Program-made: the position numbers and the translations under genes
Origin: CAYJAZ01 sp964371865
GTDB taxonomy: Bacteria > Desulfobacterota > Desulfovibrionia > Desulfovibrionales > Desulfovibrionaceae
Direction of reading: 5' to 3'
Length of the DNA: 60,309 bases
Assembly (NCBI GenBank): GCA_964371865.1
Contig: CAYJOR010000011.1
Coordinates: forward strand, 1 to 60,309
Shown: piece after piece, positions 7,613 through 15,757 of the stretch
How the letters are laid out: every line of letters begins with the position of its first letter
Numbering within the stretch: position 1 is the first letter of the stretch
Notes under the pieces: model-generated
The model's input: the letters and a program-made list of their open reading frames with translations, nothing else
Told to the model about the DNA's origin: nothing
Databases searched by the model: none

Positions 7613-8542
7613 ATGTTCGCATTAAAGGCTTTAAAGGCTCTTGCCGACGAAACTCGCTTGCGTTTAGCTCTTGTACTTTGCCGTTACGAACTTTCAGTAA
7701 ATGAAATCGTAACTCTAATGGATATGGGGCAGTCTCGTATATCCAGACATCTGAAAATATTAGTAGATGCTGGCCTCTTAGAGTCAAGACGTGACGGACT
7801 TTGGGTGTATTACTCTGCAATTCCATCTGGTGAGGGACGTCAGTTTTTGGACTCAATCCTCCCCTACGCGCTTGACATGCCAACAACAAGAGCTGATTTA
7901 GATATGGCTCTACATATTCTTGAGGAAAGAGCTAGAAAAACAAGACAATTCTTCAATGCAATAGCAGAAGATTGGGATGAACTCAGCCGAGAAATTTTAG
8001 GGGATTTCAACCTACCTACATCAATATTAAAAAAACTTCCAAAAGACTGCAACGTGGCTGTAGACCTTGGTTGTGGTACAGGCGGAGTTCTTGTTGAAAT
8101 GCGTCATGGCGCAGAAGAAGTTATAGGTGTTGACGGTTCACCACGCATGCTCGAACTTGCAAGACGACGTTTTGCAGAAACTAGCGGAAAGGATATGGTG
8201 AATATATCCTTGAGAATTGGTGAGTTAGATCATCTTCCTTTACGAGATGCTGAAGCAAATTTTGCGTGTATCAATCTAGTATTACATCATATTTCAGAAC
8301 CCAAAATAGTTCTTTCCGAAATCAAACGCATCCTAAAACCTAAAGGTTCATTACTTGTGACAGAATTTCTCAAACACGATAATGAAACACTCAGAACTGA
8401 TTATGGTGACAGGTGGTTAGGTTTTGATAAAGATAATTTTATACAAATGGCTCAAAGTGTTGGATTAATTTACGACGATATTGAAATCATAAACGTAAAA
8501 AAGAATCTTTCACTTTTTCAATTAATTTTAAAAAATCAGTAG
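7613..8542 (+). CDS. sahR: SahR: ArsR-family regulator fused to a methyltransferase-like domain
   Basis: Residues 1-95 form an ArsR-type winged helix (KALADETRLRLALVL, QSRISRHLKILVDAGLLES, RRDGLWVYYS). From about residue 145 a class I SAM-binding domain follows (VAVDLGCGTGGVLVEM, then LVLHHISEPKIVLSEIKRIL). Position directly upstream of ahcY, 9 bases apart, matches the SahR regulators described in Desulfovibrio, which sense S-adenosylhomocysteine and control ahcY and methionine-cycle genes. The methyltransferase-like domain probably serves as the ligand sensor; whether it keeps catalytic activity cannot be told here. AGGATAT precedes the ATG. Confidence 0.88.
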   Translation: MFALKALKALADETRLRLALVLCRYELSVNEIVTLMDMGQSRISRHLKILVDAGLLESRRDGLWVYYSAIPSGEGRQFLDSILPYALDMPTTRADLDMALHILEERARKTRQFFNAIAEDWDELSREILGDFNLPTSILKKLPKDCNVAVDLGCGTGGVLVEMRHGAEEVIGVDGSPRMLELARRRFAETSGKDMVNISLRIGELDHLPLRDAEANFACINLVLHHISEPKIVLSEIKRILKPKGSLLVTEFLKHDNETLRTDYGDRWLGFDKDNFIQMAQSVGLIYDDIEIINVKKNLSLFQLILKNQ

Positions 8543-8551
8543 GTAATCATC

Positions 8552-9976
8552 ATGGTTCGTAACATCGATTTATCTCTTCCTTATGCAGTAGCTGACATTG
8601 ATTTAGCTGACTTCGGTCGTAAAGAAATGCAACTTTCTGAACGCGAAATGCCCGGCCTCATGTCTTTGATTGAAAAATACAAAGGAACTCAGCCTTTTAA
8701 AGGTTTAAAAATCATGGGTTCACTTCATATGACAATTCAAACTGCAATGCTCATCAAAACACTTCATGCTCTCGGAGCTGATCTTCGTTGGGCATCATGT
8801 AATATTTTCTCTACTCAAGACCACGCAGCAGCAGCTATTGCGGCTGATGGCCTTGCAGCAGTTTTTGCATGGAAAGGCGAAACTTTAGAAGATTATTGGT
8901 GGTGTACTGAGATGGCACTTACCTGGCCTGATGGTTCTGGCCCTGATCTTATCGTTGATGATGGTGGCGATGCTACTCTCTTCATTCATAAAGGTGTAGA
9001 AGCTGAAAAAAATCCTTCTATTCTTGCTGAAAAATATGACAATAAGGAATTCCAAATCATCATTGATAGAATTGCTGAAACATATAAACGTAATCCTAAT
9101 CATTTCGCAGCAATAGCACCAAAAATCAAAGGCGTATCAGAAGAAACAACAACAGGTGTTCATCGTCTTTATCAAATGGAAAAAGACAACACTCTTCTAT
9201 TCCCTGCTATCAACGTGAATGACAGCGTAACTAAATCTAAATTTGACAATCTTTATGGTTGCCGTGAATCTCTTGCTGATGGTATCAAACGTGCTACTGA
9301 CGTTATGGTAGCTGGTAAAGTTGTTCTTGTATGCGGTTATGGCGATGTTGGTAAGGGTTGTGCTCAATCAATGCGTGGTTTTGGCGCACGTGTACTTGTT
9401 ACTGAAATCGATCCAATTTGTGCACTCCAAGCTGCAATGGAAGGTTATGAAGTTACAACTACTGAAAAAGCTCTCCCAGAAGCAGACATTGTTGTTACTG
9501 CTACAGGTAACTACCACGTTATTACCGGTGAACATATGAAAAATATGAAAGATGAAGCTATCATCTGTAATATTGGTCACTTCGATAATGAGATTGATAT
9601 GGATTGGCTTGAAAATCATTCAGAAGCACAAAAAATCATCATCAAACCACAAGTTGACAAATGGATTCTTCCAAATGGAAACTCTATTGTAGTTCTTGCT
9701 GAAGGTAGACTTGTAAATCTTGGTTGCGCAACAGGTCACCCATCATTTGTAATGTCTAACTCATTCACCAACCAAGTTCTTGCTCAAATTGAGCTTGCAA
9801 CAAATCCAGTTCTAAAAAATAAAGTATACATTCTTCCTAAGAAGTTAGATGAAGAAGTTGCTAGATTGCACCTTGAAAGACTTGGTGTGAACCTTACAAA
9901 ACTTTCTAAAGAACAAGCAGACTACATTGGTGTTGATGTAAACGGTCCTTACAAACCGGATCACTATAGATACTAG
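8552..9976 (+). CDS. ahcY: Adenosylhomocysteinase
   Basis: Cleaves S-adenosylhomocysteine to adenosine and homocysteine with bound NAD, relieving product inhibition of methyltransferases. At 474 residues it is the long bacterial form. Visible landmarks are SCNIFSTQDHAAAAIA near residue 90, the substrate-binding ETTTGVHRLYQM near 207, the NAD-binding VLVCGYGDVGKGCAQSMRG near 262, and the C-terminal KPDHYRY that reaches the neighbouring subunit. Cotranscribed with sahR and closed by the terminator at 9995-10026. Confidence 0.98.
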   Translation: MVRNIDLSLPYAVADIDLADFGRKEMQLSEREMPGLMSLIEKYKGTQPFKGLKIMGSLHMTIQTAMLIKTLHALGADLRWASCNIFSTQDHAAAAIAADGLAAVFAWKGETLEDYWWCTEMALTWPDGSGPDLIVDDGGDATLFIHKGVEAEKNPSILAEKYDNKEFQIIIDRIAETYKRNPNHFAAIAPKIKGVSEETTTGVHRLYQMEKDNTLLFPAINVNDSVTKSKFDNLYGCRESLADGIKRATDVMVAGKVVLVCGYGDVGKGCAQSMRGFGARVLVTEIDPICALQAAMEGYEVTTTEKALPEADIVVTATGNYHVITGEHMKNMKDEAIICNIGHFDNEIDMDWLENHSEAQKIIIKPQVDKWILPNGNSIVVLAEGRLVNLGCATGHPSFVMSNSFTNQVLAQIELATNPVLKNKVYILPKKLDEEVARLHLERLGVNLTKLSKEQADYIGVDVNGPYKPDHYRY

Positions 9977-9994
9977 AATCTGAATAAATGATTA

Positions 9995-10026
9995 AAGGAG
10001 AGCAAAACACGGCTCTCCTTTTTTAT
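9995..10026 (+). terminator. Terminator of sahR-ahcY
   Basis: AAGGAGAGC pairs with GCTCTCCTT around an 8-base loop and is followed by a T run, 18 bases after the ahcY stop. Confidence 0.92.
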
Positions 10027-10082
10027 GACTTATTGTTATTTTGTATTCTTATAATATAATCAAGCGTTCTTATAAAATAAGA

Positions 10083-10115
10083 AAAAGCCTCTATTCAAAA
10101 TGAATAAAGGCTTTT
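10083..10115 (-). terminator. Terminator of the fatty-acid operon after acpP
   Basis: AAAAGCCT-CTATTC and GAATAA-AGGCTTTT form a long A/T-flanked stem. It lies 25 bases beyond the acpP stop on the minus strand and could work in both directions. Confidence 0.85.
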
Positions 10116-10139
10116 GTAAAGTCGTATTAAGAATAACAA

Positions 10140-10370
10140 CTATTGTTTTGCAGAAACGTAGTTGATAGCGTCTTTAACTTTTAAGATTTTTTGAGCGTCT
10201 TCATCAGCGATTTCAACACCGAATTCTTCTTCCATAGCCATGATGAGCTCTGTAAGATCTAAAGAATCTGCGCCAAGATCTTCAACGAAAGATGCTTCTA
10301 AGGTGATTTCATCTTCAGATACGCTTAATTGATCTTTAATGATTTTTTTGATTTTTGCTTCTACTGACAT
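10140..10370 (-). CDS. acpP: Acyl carrier protein
   Basis: A 76-residue acidic four-helix protein that carries growing fatty acyl chains on phosphopantetheine. The attachment Ser lies in the GADSLD motif near residue 36; EDLGADSLDLTELIMAMEEEFG is the classical helix II region. GGAGGC precedes the ATG. It is the last gene of the DUF177-rpmF-plsX-fabH-fabG-acpP group. The usual fabF neighbour does not follow; a terminator closes the operon instead. Confidence 0.98.
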   Translation of the reverse strand: MSVEAKIKKIIKDQLSVSEDEITLEASFVEDLGADSLDLTELIMAMEEEFGVEIADEDAQKILKVKDAINYVSAKQ

Positions 10371-10400
10371 ATTTGCCTCCAGAATAGGTTTCTTTATTTA

Positions 10401-11144
10401 TTATGAGTACATGCCGCCATTAACAGCTAGTACTTGACCTGTAATGTAATTTGCTTTATCTGATGCTAAAAATGCTACAGCTTCAGCTACTTCAACCGCA
10501 GTTCCAAGACGTCCAAGAGGAATTTTTTTTGCATATTCCGCTTTTACTTCGTCAGACAAAACTTGAGTCATATCTGTTTCTATAAAGCCAGGTGCAACTG
10601 CGTTTACTGTGATATTTCTTGAACCGAGTTCTTGCGCAAGAGATTTAGTCATACCAATTACGCCAGCTTTAGTAGCAGCATAATTTACTTGACCAGCATT
10701 GCCTGATTGCCCAACAACTGATGAAAGATTTATAATGCGTCCCTGTTTGCGTTTAGACATCAATTTTGAGGCTTCACGCATACACATAAAACTACCACGT
10801 AGATTTACCTGTACAACGCTATCAAAGTCGTCATCTTTCATACGTAAAATAAGACCATCTTTAGTGATTCCGGCATTATTCACAAGAACATGGAAATCTA
10901 CTTTATCTTTAATTTCGCTTTGGAAAAATTCTTTAATTGCTTCACCGTCACCAACATTTAGTTGACAAGCTTTTGCTTGAACACCAAATTCTTCTAGTTC
11001 TTTCACAACTTCTGCTGCTTCTTCAGCTTTAGAATTATATGTAAGAATGATATCAAAGCCATCACGTGCAAGGGCAAAAGCACAAGCCTTACCAATACCA
11101 CGTGAACCACCGGTTACTACTGCTGTTGATCTTTGTTCTGTCAT
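10401..11144 (-). CDS. fabG: 3-oxoacyl-[acyl-carrier-protein] reductase
   Basis: NADPH-dependent reduction of 3-oxoacyl-ACP in each round of type II fatty-acid synthesis. The short-chain dehydrogenase fold is complete: TGGSRGIGKA near residue 12, NNAGIT near 89, catalytic Ser in LSSVVGQSG near 140, YAATKAGV with Tyr and Lys near 155, and VAPGFIETDM near 185. Length 247 is normal. It lies 30 bases before acpP and about 95 after fabH. Confidence 0.97.
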   Translation of the reverse strand: MTEQRSTAVVTGGSRGIGKACAFALARDGFDIILTYNSKAEEAAEVVKELEEFGVQAKACQLNVGDGEAIKEFFQSEIKDKVDFHVLVNNAGITKDGLILRMKDDDFDSVVQVNLRGSFMCMREASKLMSKRKQGRIINLSSVVGQSGNAGQVNYAATKAGVIGMTKSLAQELGSRNITVNAVAPGFIETDMTQVLSDEVKAEYAKKIPLGRLGTAVEVAEAVAFLASDKANYITGQVLAVNGGMYS

Positions 11145-11238
11145 GTTGGTTCCTTATAGCAATTTTATTGGACTTTCATTTTTTGATAAATAAGTATATT
11201 CAAGAAACTATATTTTATCAAGCTTTATTTACAACAAA

Positions 11239-12243
11239 CTATGCGACTACCTCAAGAAGTGCTGAGCCCCATGTTAGACCGCCACCAAATGTTGTAAGAA
11301 GAATTTTATCATCTTTTTTCAGAAGATTTTGTGCATAAATATCGTTCAGAGCAAGCGGAATTGAGCTTGCTGACGTATTACCATACTTTTGAACATTTAT
11401 AAAGCGTGCTTCTTCCGGCACTCCTAGCTTATCATAAACAGCTTCAATTATACGCATATTTGCTTGATGAGGCACTGCAAAACGAATATCTTCCAATGAA
11501 AAATTGTTTTTACCTAAAATATCTTTACATGAACCAGACATTGAGCGAATGGCATGTTTATACACTTCTCTACCTTGCATTTGCAAGAAAAAGTCATCTT
11601 CAATCTCATATCCGACTTGACCAAGAAGGGCTGTTCCGCCACCGATTGTAATCAAATCTTTAAGAGTTCCATCAGTATAACAAAGACTATCTAGGATTTT
11701 GACTTGTGGTTGTGAGAGTTCTCTAGGTGAATTTGTAATAACCAAAGCACCCGCTGCATCACCAAAAAGAACACTAGTTGTGCGGTCTTGGTAGTTCATA
11801 CGACGGCTTAGAGATTCACTTGTCACAAATAAAACTTTAGCGTTTGGATTTAGTGCAAAAATTGATCTAATCAATTCAACACCATAAACAAAACCAGAAC
11901 AAGCTGCGTTTATATCTAGCGCATAAAGTTGTTTGTTTTCAGTAATTTCCAATGCACCAGCTACAAGACAAGCCATACTTGGAGTAAGCATTTGAGGTGT
12001 GCATGTTGCCACGAAAATATGTGTAAGCTCTGATGCTGGCAACTGTGCCAATTCTAAAGCTTTCTTACTTGCAGCTATTGCAAATGTAGAGCCATTTTCA
12101 TCTTCACGCATTACATGTCTTTGCTCAATACCTGTACGAGTGCGTATCCACTCATCAGTGGTATCCATCATTTTTTCCAGGTCAAGATTCGTTAGAATTC
12201 TTTCTGGAACGTCGATAGCAAGACTGTTTATGTATAAGTTCAT
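11239..12243 (-). CDS. fabH: 3-oxoacyl-[acyl-carrier-protein] synthase III
   Basis: Starts fatty-acid synthesis by condensing an acyl-CoA with malonyl-ACP. The 334-residue thiolase-fold enzyme has its catalytic triad: Cys in NAACSGFVYG near residue 117, His in VPHQANMR near 261, and Asn in YGNTSASSIP near 291. DEWIRTRTGIEQRH near residue 30 is the typical N-terminal signature. It sits 48 bases after plsX in the usual Desulfovibrio order. Confidence 0.96.
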   Translation of the reverse strand: MNLYINSLAIDVPERILTNLDLEKMMDTTDEWIRTRTGIEQRHVMREDENGSTFAIAASKKALELAQLPASELTHIFVATCTPQMLTPSMACLVAGALEITENKQLYALDINAACSGFVYGVELIRSIFALNPNAKVLFVTSESLSRRMNYQDRTTSVLFGDAAGALVITNSPRELSQPQVKILDSLCYTDGTLKDLITIGGGTALLGQVGYEIEDDFFLQMQGREVYKHAIRSMSGSCKDILGKNNFSLEDIRFAVPHQANMRIIEAVYDKLGVPEEARFINVQKYGNTSASSIPLALNDIYAQNLLKKDDKILLTTFGGGLTWGSALLEVVA

Positions 12244-12291
12244 GATAATTAACCTATAAGATATAGTGCGTGTTTAAGATTAATAAAGAAG

Positions 12292-13335
12292 CTATATACT
12301 TGCAGAAAAATCGCAAGTAATTTCTTCGTTTGCTTGAATTGCCTCTACAAGACGGTCATTCGTTCCTTTTTCTATAGAAGTGAATGCCATTTTTACACCG
12401 GATGTAATAGCTTTTGCATTAGATGAGCCGTGCCCAACAATACAAACACCACGAAGTCCTAAAACAGGTGCTCCGCCATATTCTGTATGGTCTATAACTT
12501 TTTTAAAGTTTCTGAATCCTTTAGAAGCAAGATAAGCACCAATTTTTGTAATTAAACCGCTGTTAAGAAGCTCTTCTTTTAGCAAGCGACTCATAGCCAT
12601 TGCAAGCCCTTCACTTAATTTCAAAGCAATATTTCCGACAAAGCCATCACAAACAGCTACATCGACATCACCTGAAAAAACATCACGACCTTCAATATTA
12701 CCCACGAAATTCAAGTGATTCGCCATCTTCAAAAGTGGATAGCTCTCTTTAACAAGAATATTTCCTTTACCCTCTTCTTCACCTATACTGATTAAACCTA
12801 CACGAGGGTTTTCAACATCAAGTAAATCTTGAATAAAGGTAGAGCCCATCAACGCAAATTGAAAAAGGTGCATGGGTTTACAATCCACATTCGCACCAAC
12901 ATCCAAAAGAAGTATGGGCTTTTTTTGCGTAGGCATAAGTGTTGCAAGCGCAGGACGTTCTATTCCAGGAATTCTTCCCAGAATGAACATTCCACACGCA
13001 ACTGTTGCGCCGGAATGCCCCGCACTAAAAACACCTTCTACTTTTTTCTCTTTTAAAAGCCTACATGCAACCTGTATTGACGAATCTTTTTTACGACGAA
13101 GAATATCAGAAGGTTTCTCATCCATTTCAACTACTTGAGAAGCATGAACTATTTCATAGTCAACATTCTTCACATCGCAAGTTTCGAGAACCTTCTCAAT
13201 CGCGTCTTTATCACCAACCAATACAATTTTTCCATTGCTCTGCCTTGCAGCCTCTAAAGCTCCAGGCACCACAATAGACGGGCCAAAATCTCCACCCATT
13301 GCATCAACAGCTACAGCATGTTTGCTTTCTAACAT
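12292..13335 (-). CDS. plsX: Phosphate acyltransferase PlsX
   Basis: Converts acyl-ACP to acyl-phosphate, the acyl donor for PlsY in phospholipid synthesis. Landmarks of the 347-residue family are AVDAMGGDFGPS near the N-terminus, the SAGHSGATVACGMFILGRI loop near residue 105, LLDVGANVDCKP near 144, and DGFVGNIALKLSEG near 230. It begins 4 bases after the rpmF stop, so translation is likely coupled. PlsX ties membrane lipid synthesis to the fab genes downstream. Confidence 0.97.
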   Translation of the reverse strand: MLESKHAVAVDAMGGDFGPSIVVPGALEAARQSNGKIVLVGDKDAIEKVLETCDVKNVDYEIVHASQVVEMDEKPSDILRRKKDSSIQVACRLLKEKKVEGVFSAGHSGATVACGMFILGRIPGIERPALATLMPTQKKPILLLDVGANVDCKPMHLFQFALMGSTFIQDLLDVENPRVGLISIGEEEGKGNILVKESYPLLKMANHLNFVGNIEGRDVFSGDVDVAVCDGFVGNIALKLSEGLAMAMSRLLKEELLNSGLITKIGAYLASKGFRNFKKVIDHTEYGGAPVLGLRGVCIVGHGSSNAKAITSGVKMAFTSIEKGTNDRLVEAIQANEEITCDFSASI

Positions 13336-13339
13336 AAAA

Positions 13340-13525
13340 TTATGCGTTAGAGTTTTCTACATTCAAAACTTGACGTTCTTTGTATTTACCACAAGTTGGG
13401 CATACAGCGTGTGAGCGTGTAGGTGCACCACATGAACAATATACAACATTAACAGGTGTTAACGCATCATGTGAGCGACGCATACCTTTACGTGAACGTG
13501 ATTTCTTATTTTGTTGAACTGCCAT
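13340..13525 (-). CDS. rpmF: 50S ribosomal protein L32
   Basis: A 61-residue basic protein of the large ribosomal subunit. The N-terminal AVQQNKKSRSRKGMRRSH is the family hallmark, and four Cys in CSCG and CPTCG form a zinc ribbon, so this is the zinc-binding (C+) form. Placement between DUF177 and plsX is a widely conserved bacterial arrangement. AAGGAG precedes the ATG. Confidence 0.98.
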   Translation of the reverse strand: MAVQQNKKSRSRKGMRRSHDALTPVNVVYCSCGAPTRSHAVCPTCGKYKERQVLNVENSNA

Positions 13526-13553
13526 GATAAACTCCTTAAAGTAAGCTCGATAG

Positions 13554-14105
13554 CTACTTCACTATCTTTAAATTTTTCAATTTTTCAAAACGAGGATCAA
13601 CCTTGTCGTCATCGCAACTGCAAGCCGACACATTATGATTATTCCCGCATACGAGACATATTCCTTTGCAATCGTCTTTACACAGTGGCTTGATAGGTAA
13701 AGCCAAGCTAAATTCTTCCCATAATAGAGAGCCCAAATCAACATGAGGTCTTGAATAATTATCCAAGAAAATCAAGCTTGTTTCCGGCAATTCATCTTCT
13801 GAATCATCACCTTCTTCAATCTCATATGCTTGAGGTAACACCTCAAACTCCTCAAACTTTACTGAAATAGGATATTCAGCTTCTTCACCACAACGATCAC
13901 AAGGTATTGTAACCTTGCCAGTCATCCTTCCGCGAACCAAACATCCTTCCCCTTGATTCATCAAGAAAAGTTCAGCACTTACAGGTTCGGAAATCTTACA
14001 TGAAAGTTTAAATTCCTCAATGGGTTCAAGCCAAAGACTTTGATTATCTATGATTTTTTCAATACCAGTGTCTGGTATTTCCGATAAAGGAATCGCTAAT
14101 TTCAT
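13554..14105 (-). CDS. DUF177 / YceD family protein (23S rRNA accumulation protein)
   Basis: The 183-residue protein has the family core CDRCGEEAEYPISVKFEE near residue 90 and FLDNYSRPHVDLGSLLWEEFSLALPIKPLC near 125 (only key parts given), ending in a Cys-rich segment (CKDDCKGICLVCG, ACSCDD) that probably binds zinc. YceD-family proteins are encoded before rpmF and affect 23S rRNA levels. It heads the operon that continues through the fatty-acid genes. GAGGTGAAAA precedes the start. Confidence 0.9.
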   Translation of the reverse strand: MKLAIPLSEIPDTGIEKIIDNQSLWLEPIEEFKLSCKISEPVSAELFLMNQGEGCLVRGRMTGKVTIPCDRCGEEAEYPISVKFEEFEVLPQAYEIEEGDDSEDELPETSLIFLDNYSRPHVDLGSLLWEEFSLALPIKPLCKDDCKGICLVCGNNHNVSACSCDDDKVDPRFEKLKNLKIVK

Positions 14106-14195
14106 TTTTCACCTCGTCATGAGAGCGGAACAATACCCTTTTCTAACCTTTTTGTCAAGTTTTCTTAAGGGCTGATGAAGATTTTTTTTCTTTCT

Positions 14196-14296
14196 TTATC
14201 TTCGACGAATAAAAGGAATGATTCCTCTTACATAACTCTTTTCTTTTTTCACTTGTTCCTTATAAAAAATAAAAAAATTATTTCTGATGCCATCCA
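14196..14296. repeat. Dispersed repeat family F, copy A (degenerate)
   Basis: An AT-rich copy of a repeat also present at 41131-41259 and 44258-44360. Shared signs are CGACGAATAAAAGGAATGAT with the palindrome AGGAATGATTCCT, then a CTTTTTTCACTTGTTCCT segment and an AAAAAAATTATT tract. It lies about 90 bases upstream of the DUF177 start and fills most of the 299-base gap between this gene and motE. Confidence 0.55.
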
Positions 14297-14342
14297 AATA
14301 AAACACACTTAAAATTATTTAAAACATACATTTTTAAATGAT

Positions 14343-14386
14343 AAAGAGAAAGGCATCGCTTTTTAAAGTTTGCCTTTCTCTTTTTG
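14343..14386 (-). terminator. Terminator of fliJ-motE
   Basis: AAAGAGAAAGGCA (14343-14355) pairs perfectly with TGCCTTTCTCTTT (14371-14383). T runs on both strands make it potentially bidirectional. Confidence 0.9.
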
Positions 14387-14404
14387 TACTATTCTTTTCA
14401 AAAG

Positions 14405-15301
14405 TTATCTTGCCATCGATGCCATAAGTTCTGATAAAACTGCTGCTGGAAGTGGATCCATATATGATAAAATTTCTCCGGCTTGTTTTCCGCGCATTCC
14501 TGACAAAATTTTGACTGCAATTTTTTCATCTAAACCAGCAAGAACTGTTGCTGCTTGTCTTGGTTTCATATTTACATATGTATCAATAAGATGTGAAAAG
14601 TTTTTATTGTCGATAGCAGATGCCGAATCTACCATTTGACCAAGTTCGCCTTCAAGCCCTTTGAGTTCATTGATACGTGATTCCATTTGCTGTTGAAGAG
14701 CAATAAGTTCTTGTTCGCGTCTATTGAGTTCTTCCTCTTTCACATTAAGAGTATCTTTTGAAAGGTAGGGATCTTGAATTGAAGGAGCAGGAATATTGTT
14801 TGCACTTGCGCTATCAGGTCTTTGAAAAGCATCTGCAGAAATTGGTGAAGTTTGAGGTTTTACAACCGGTACAAGAGGTGATGCGTTTGGAGTTGCTGCT
14901 GAAACCGGTGGGACTGGAGGAATATTTTCAGCTGCATGCGCTGAATTCACTTCAAATAAATCTGTTTCGGGTGCAACTGCTTGAATTTGATTTAAAGGAG
15001 CTCTTGTTTCGTTTATAGCAATATTTTGCGACTGCAATCTTGCTTGCAAACGAAGTTCATCTTCAGTTGGAGCTTTCTCAGTTTTTTCATTAATGAGGTT
15101 CACTATTGTACTAAACTCGATTTGAGGGATATCATTAGGGAAAAAGAGGATTCCTGCAAATAGAGCTACTTTCACACTACCTATAAAAATTACAAGTCCT
15201 AAGAGTCTGTTAAGATATGCTAATTTCGGTTTGGCGTGATTTTTTTCCTGTTGTGATTTCATCGAAAAATCTTTGCTCTCTATGTTTTTCTTCTTCAACA
15301 T
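14405..15301 (-). CDS. MotE-like flagellar protein (MgtE N-terminal-like domain)
   Basis: A 298-residue inner-membrane protein: basic N-terminus, one membrane helix near residues 30-53 (LLGLVIFIGSVKVALFAGILFF), a Pro/Ala-rich linker, a coiled coil near 185-225 (EEELNRREQELIALQQQM), and a C-terminal MgtE_N-like domain (HLIDTYVNMKPRQAATVLAG). This architecture belongs to the MotE family, which chaperones the motor protein MotC in some species. The pairing with fliJ supports a flagellar role. AGGAAAG precedes the chosen ATG, which overlaps the fliJ end by 92 bases; an alternative ATG 13 codons later would overlap less. Confidence 0.82.
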   Translation of the reverse strand: MLKKKNIESKDFSMKSQQEKNHAKPKLAYLNRLLGLVIFIGSVKVALFAGILFFPNDIPQIEFSTIVNLINEKTEKAPTEDELRLQARLQSQNIAINETRAPLNQIQAVAPETDLFEVNSAHAAENIPPVPPVSAATPNASPLVPVVKPQTSPISADAFQRPDSASANNIPAPSIQDPYLSKDTLNVKEEELNRREQELIALQQQMESRINELKGLEGELGQMVDSASAIDNKNFSHLIDTYVNMKPRQAATVLAGLDEKIAVKILSGMRGKQAGEILSYMDPLPAAVLSELMASMAR

Positions 15302-15659
15302 ACTTTCTTTCCTGTTTCTCTTTAAGTTTTTCCAATATTTTTTTATCTTTGGCTTTTTCTATGAGAATTTTCTTTGCTTCATCTGCTTTTTGCATCCAGT
15401 AGGCCAGATGCCTTTGAGATTCTACAAGATCCACTCTCAAACCTTTGATAAAATTTTCTATGACCCATCTATTGTCGAGTTCATTTGGAGTCAAGCTTGC
15501 TAGACGATTTTGCTCAAATTCAAGAGTTTGCATTATGCTTCTGAGCCTTTTTTGCTCTCGCAAACGTTCATTCTCAGCTTTAGCAAAATTACCTTTCGCT
15601 TCTTGTTCCAATTGAGTTCGATATCTCAATACTTGCTCTAAAGAAAATTTGAATGCCAT
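15210..15659 (-). CDS. fliJ: Flagellar export protein FliJ
   Basis: FliJ is the soluble coiled-coil protein of the flagellar type III export apparatus that links the FliI ATPase ring to FlhA. The 149-residue protein starts MAFKFSLEQVLRYR, the typical FliJ opening, and is almost entirely helical with charged heptads (EAKGNFAKAENERLREQKR). Length is normal. It is separated from its usual neighbour fliI; upstream is larE. A sigma-54-type promoter stands at 15704-15722, and motE follows with overlap. Confidence 0.88.
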   Translation of the reverse strand: MAFKFSLEQVLRYRTQLEQEAKGNFAKAENERLREQKRLRSIMQTLEFEQNRLASLTPNELDNRWVIENFIKGLRVDLVESQRHLAYWMQKADEAKKILIEKAKDKKILEKLKEKQERKYVEEEKHREQRFFDEITTGKKSRQTEISIS

Positions 15660-15703
15660 AATTTTGTCACTTCTTTGACTGTTTTTCTTTACCTGCTTAT
15701 TCT

Positions 15704-15722
15704 ACTGCATATAGTGTGCCAT
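15704..15722 (-). promoter_or_regulatory. Sigma-54 (-24/-12) promoter of fliJ-motE
   Basis: The minus strand reads TGGCACACTATATGCA, with GG and GC exactly 10 bases apart and strong agreement with TGGCAC-N5-TTGCA. It would start RNA about 36 bases before fliJ. Flagellar genes under RpoN control are known in many polar-flagellated bacteria. Confidence 0.75.
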
Positions 15723-15757
15723 TCTGATGTAATACTTTAAAAAATTTAAGCTTTCTC

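Noticed and set aside
7584..7889. Minus-strand open frame opposite sahR
   Set aside because: It lies wholly over the ArsR domain, has no ribosome-binding site and no family-like motifs; it is a mirror of the real gene.
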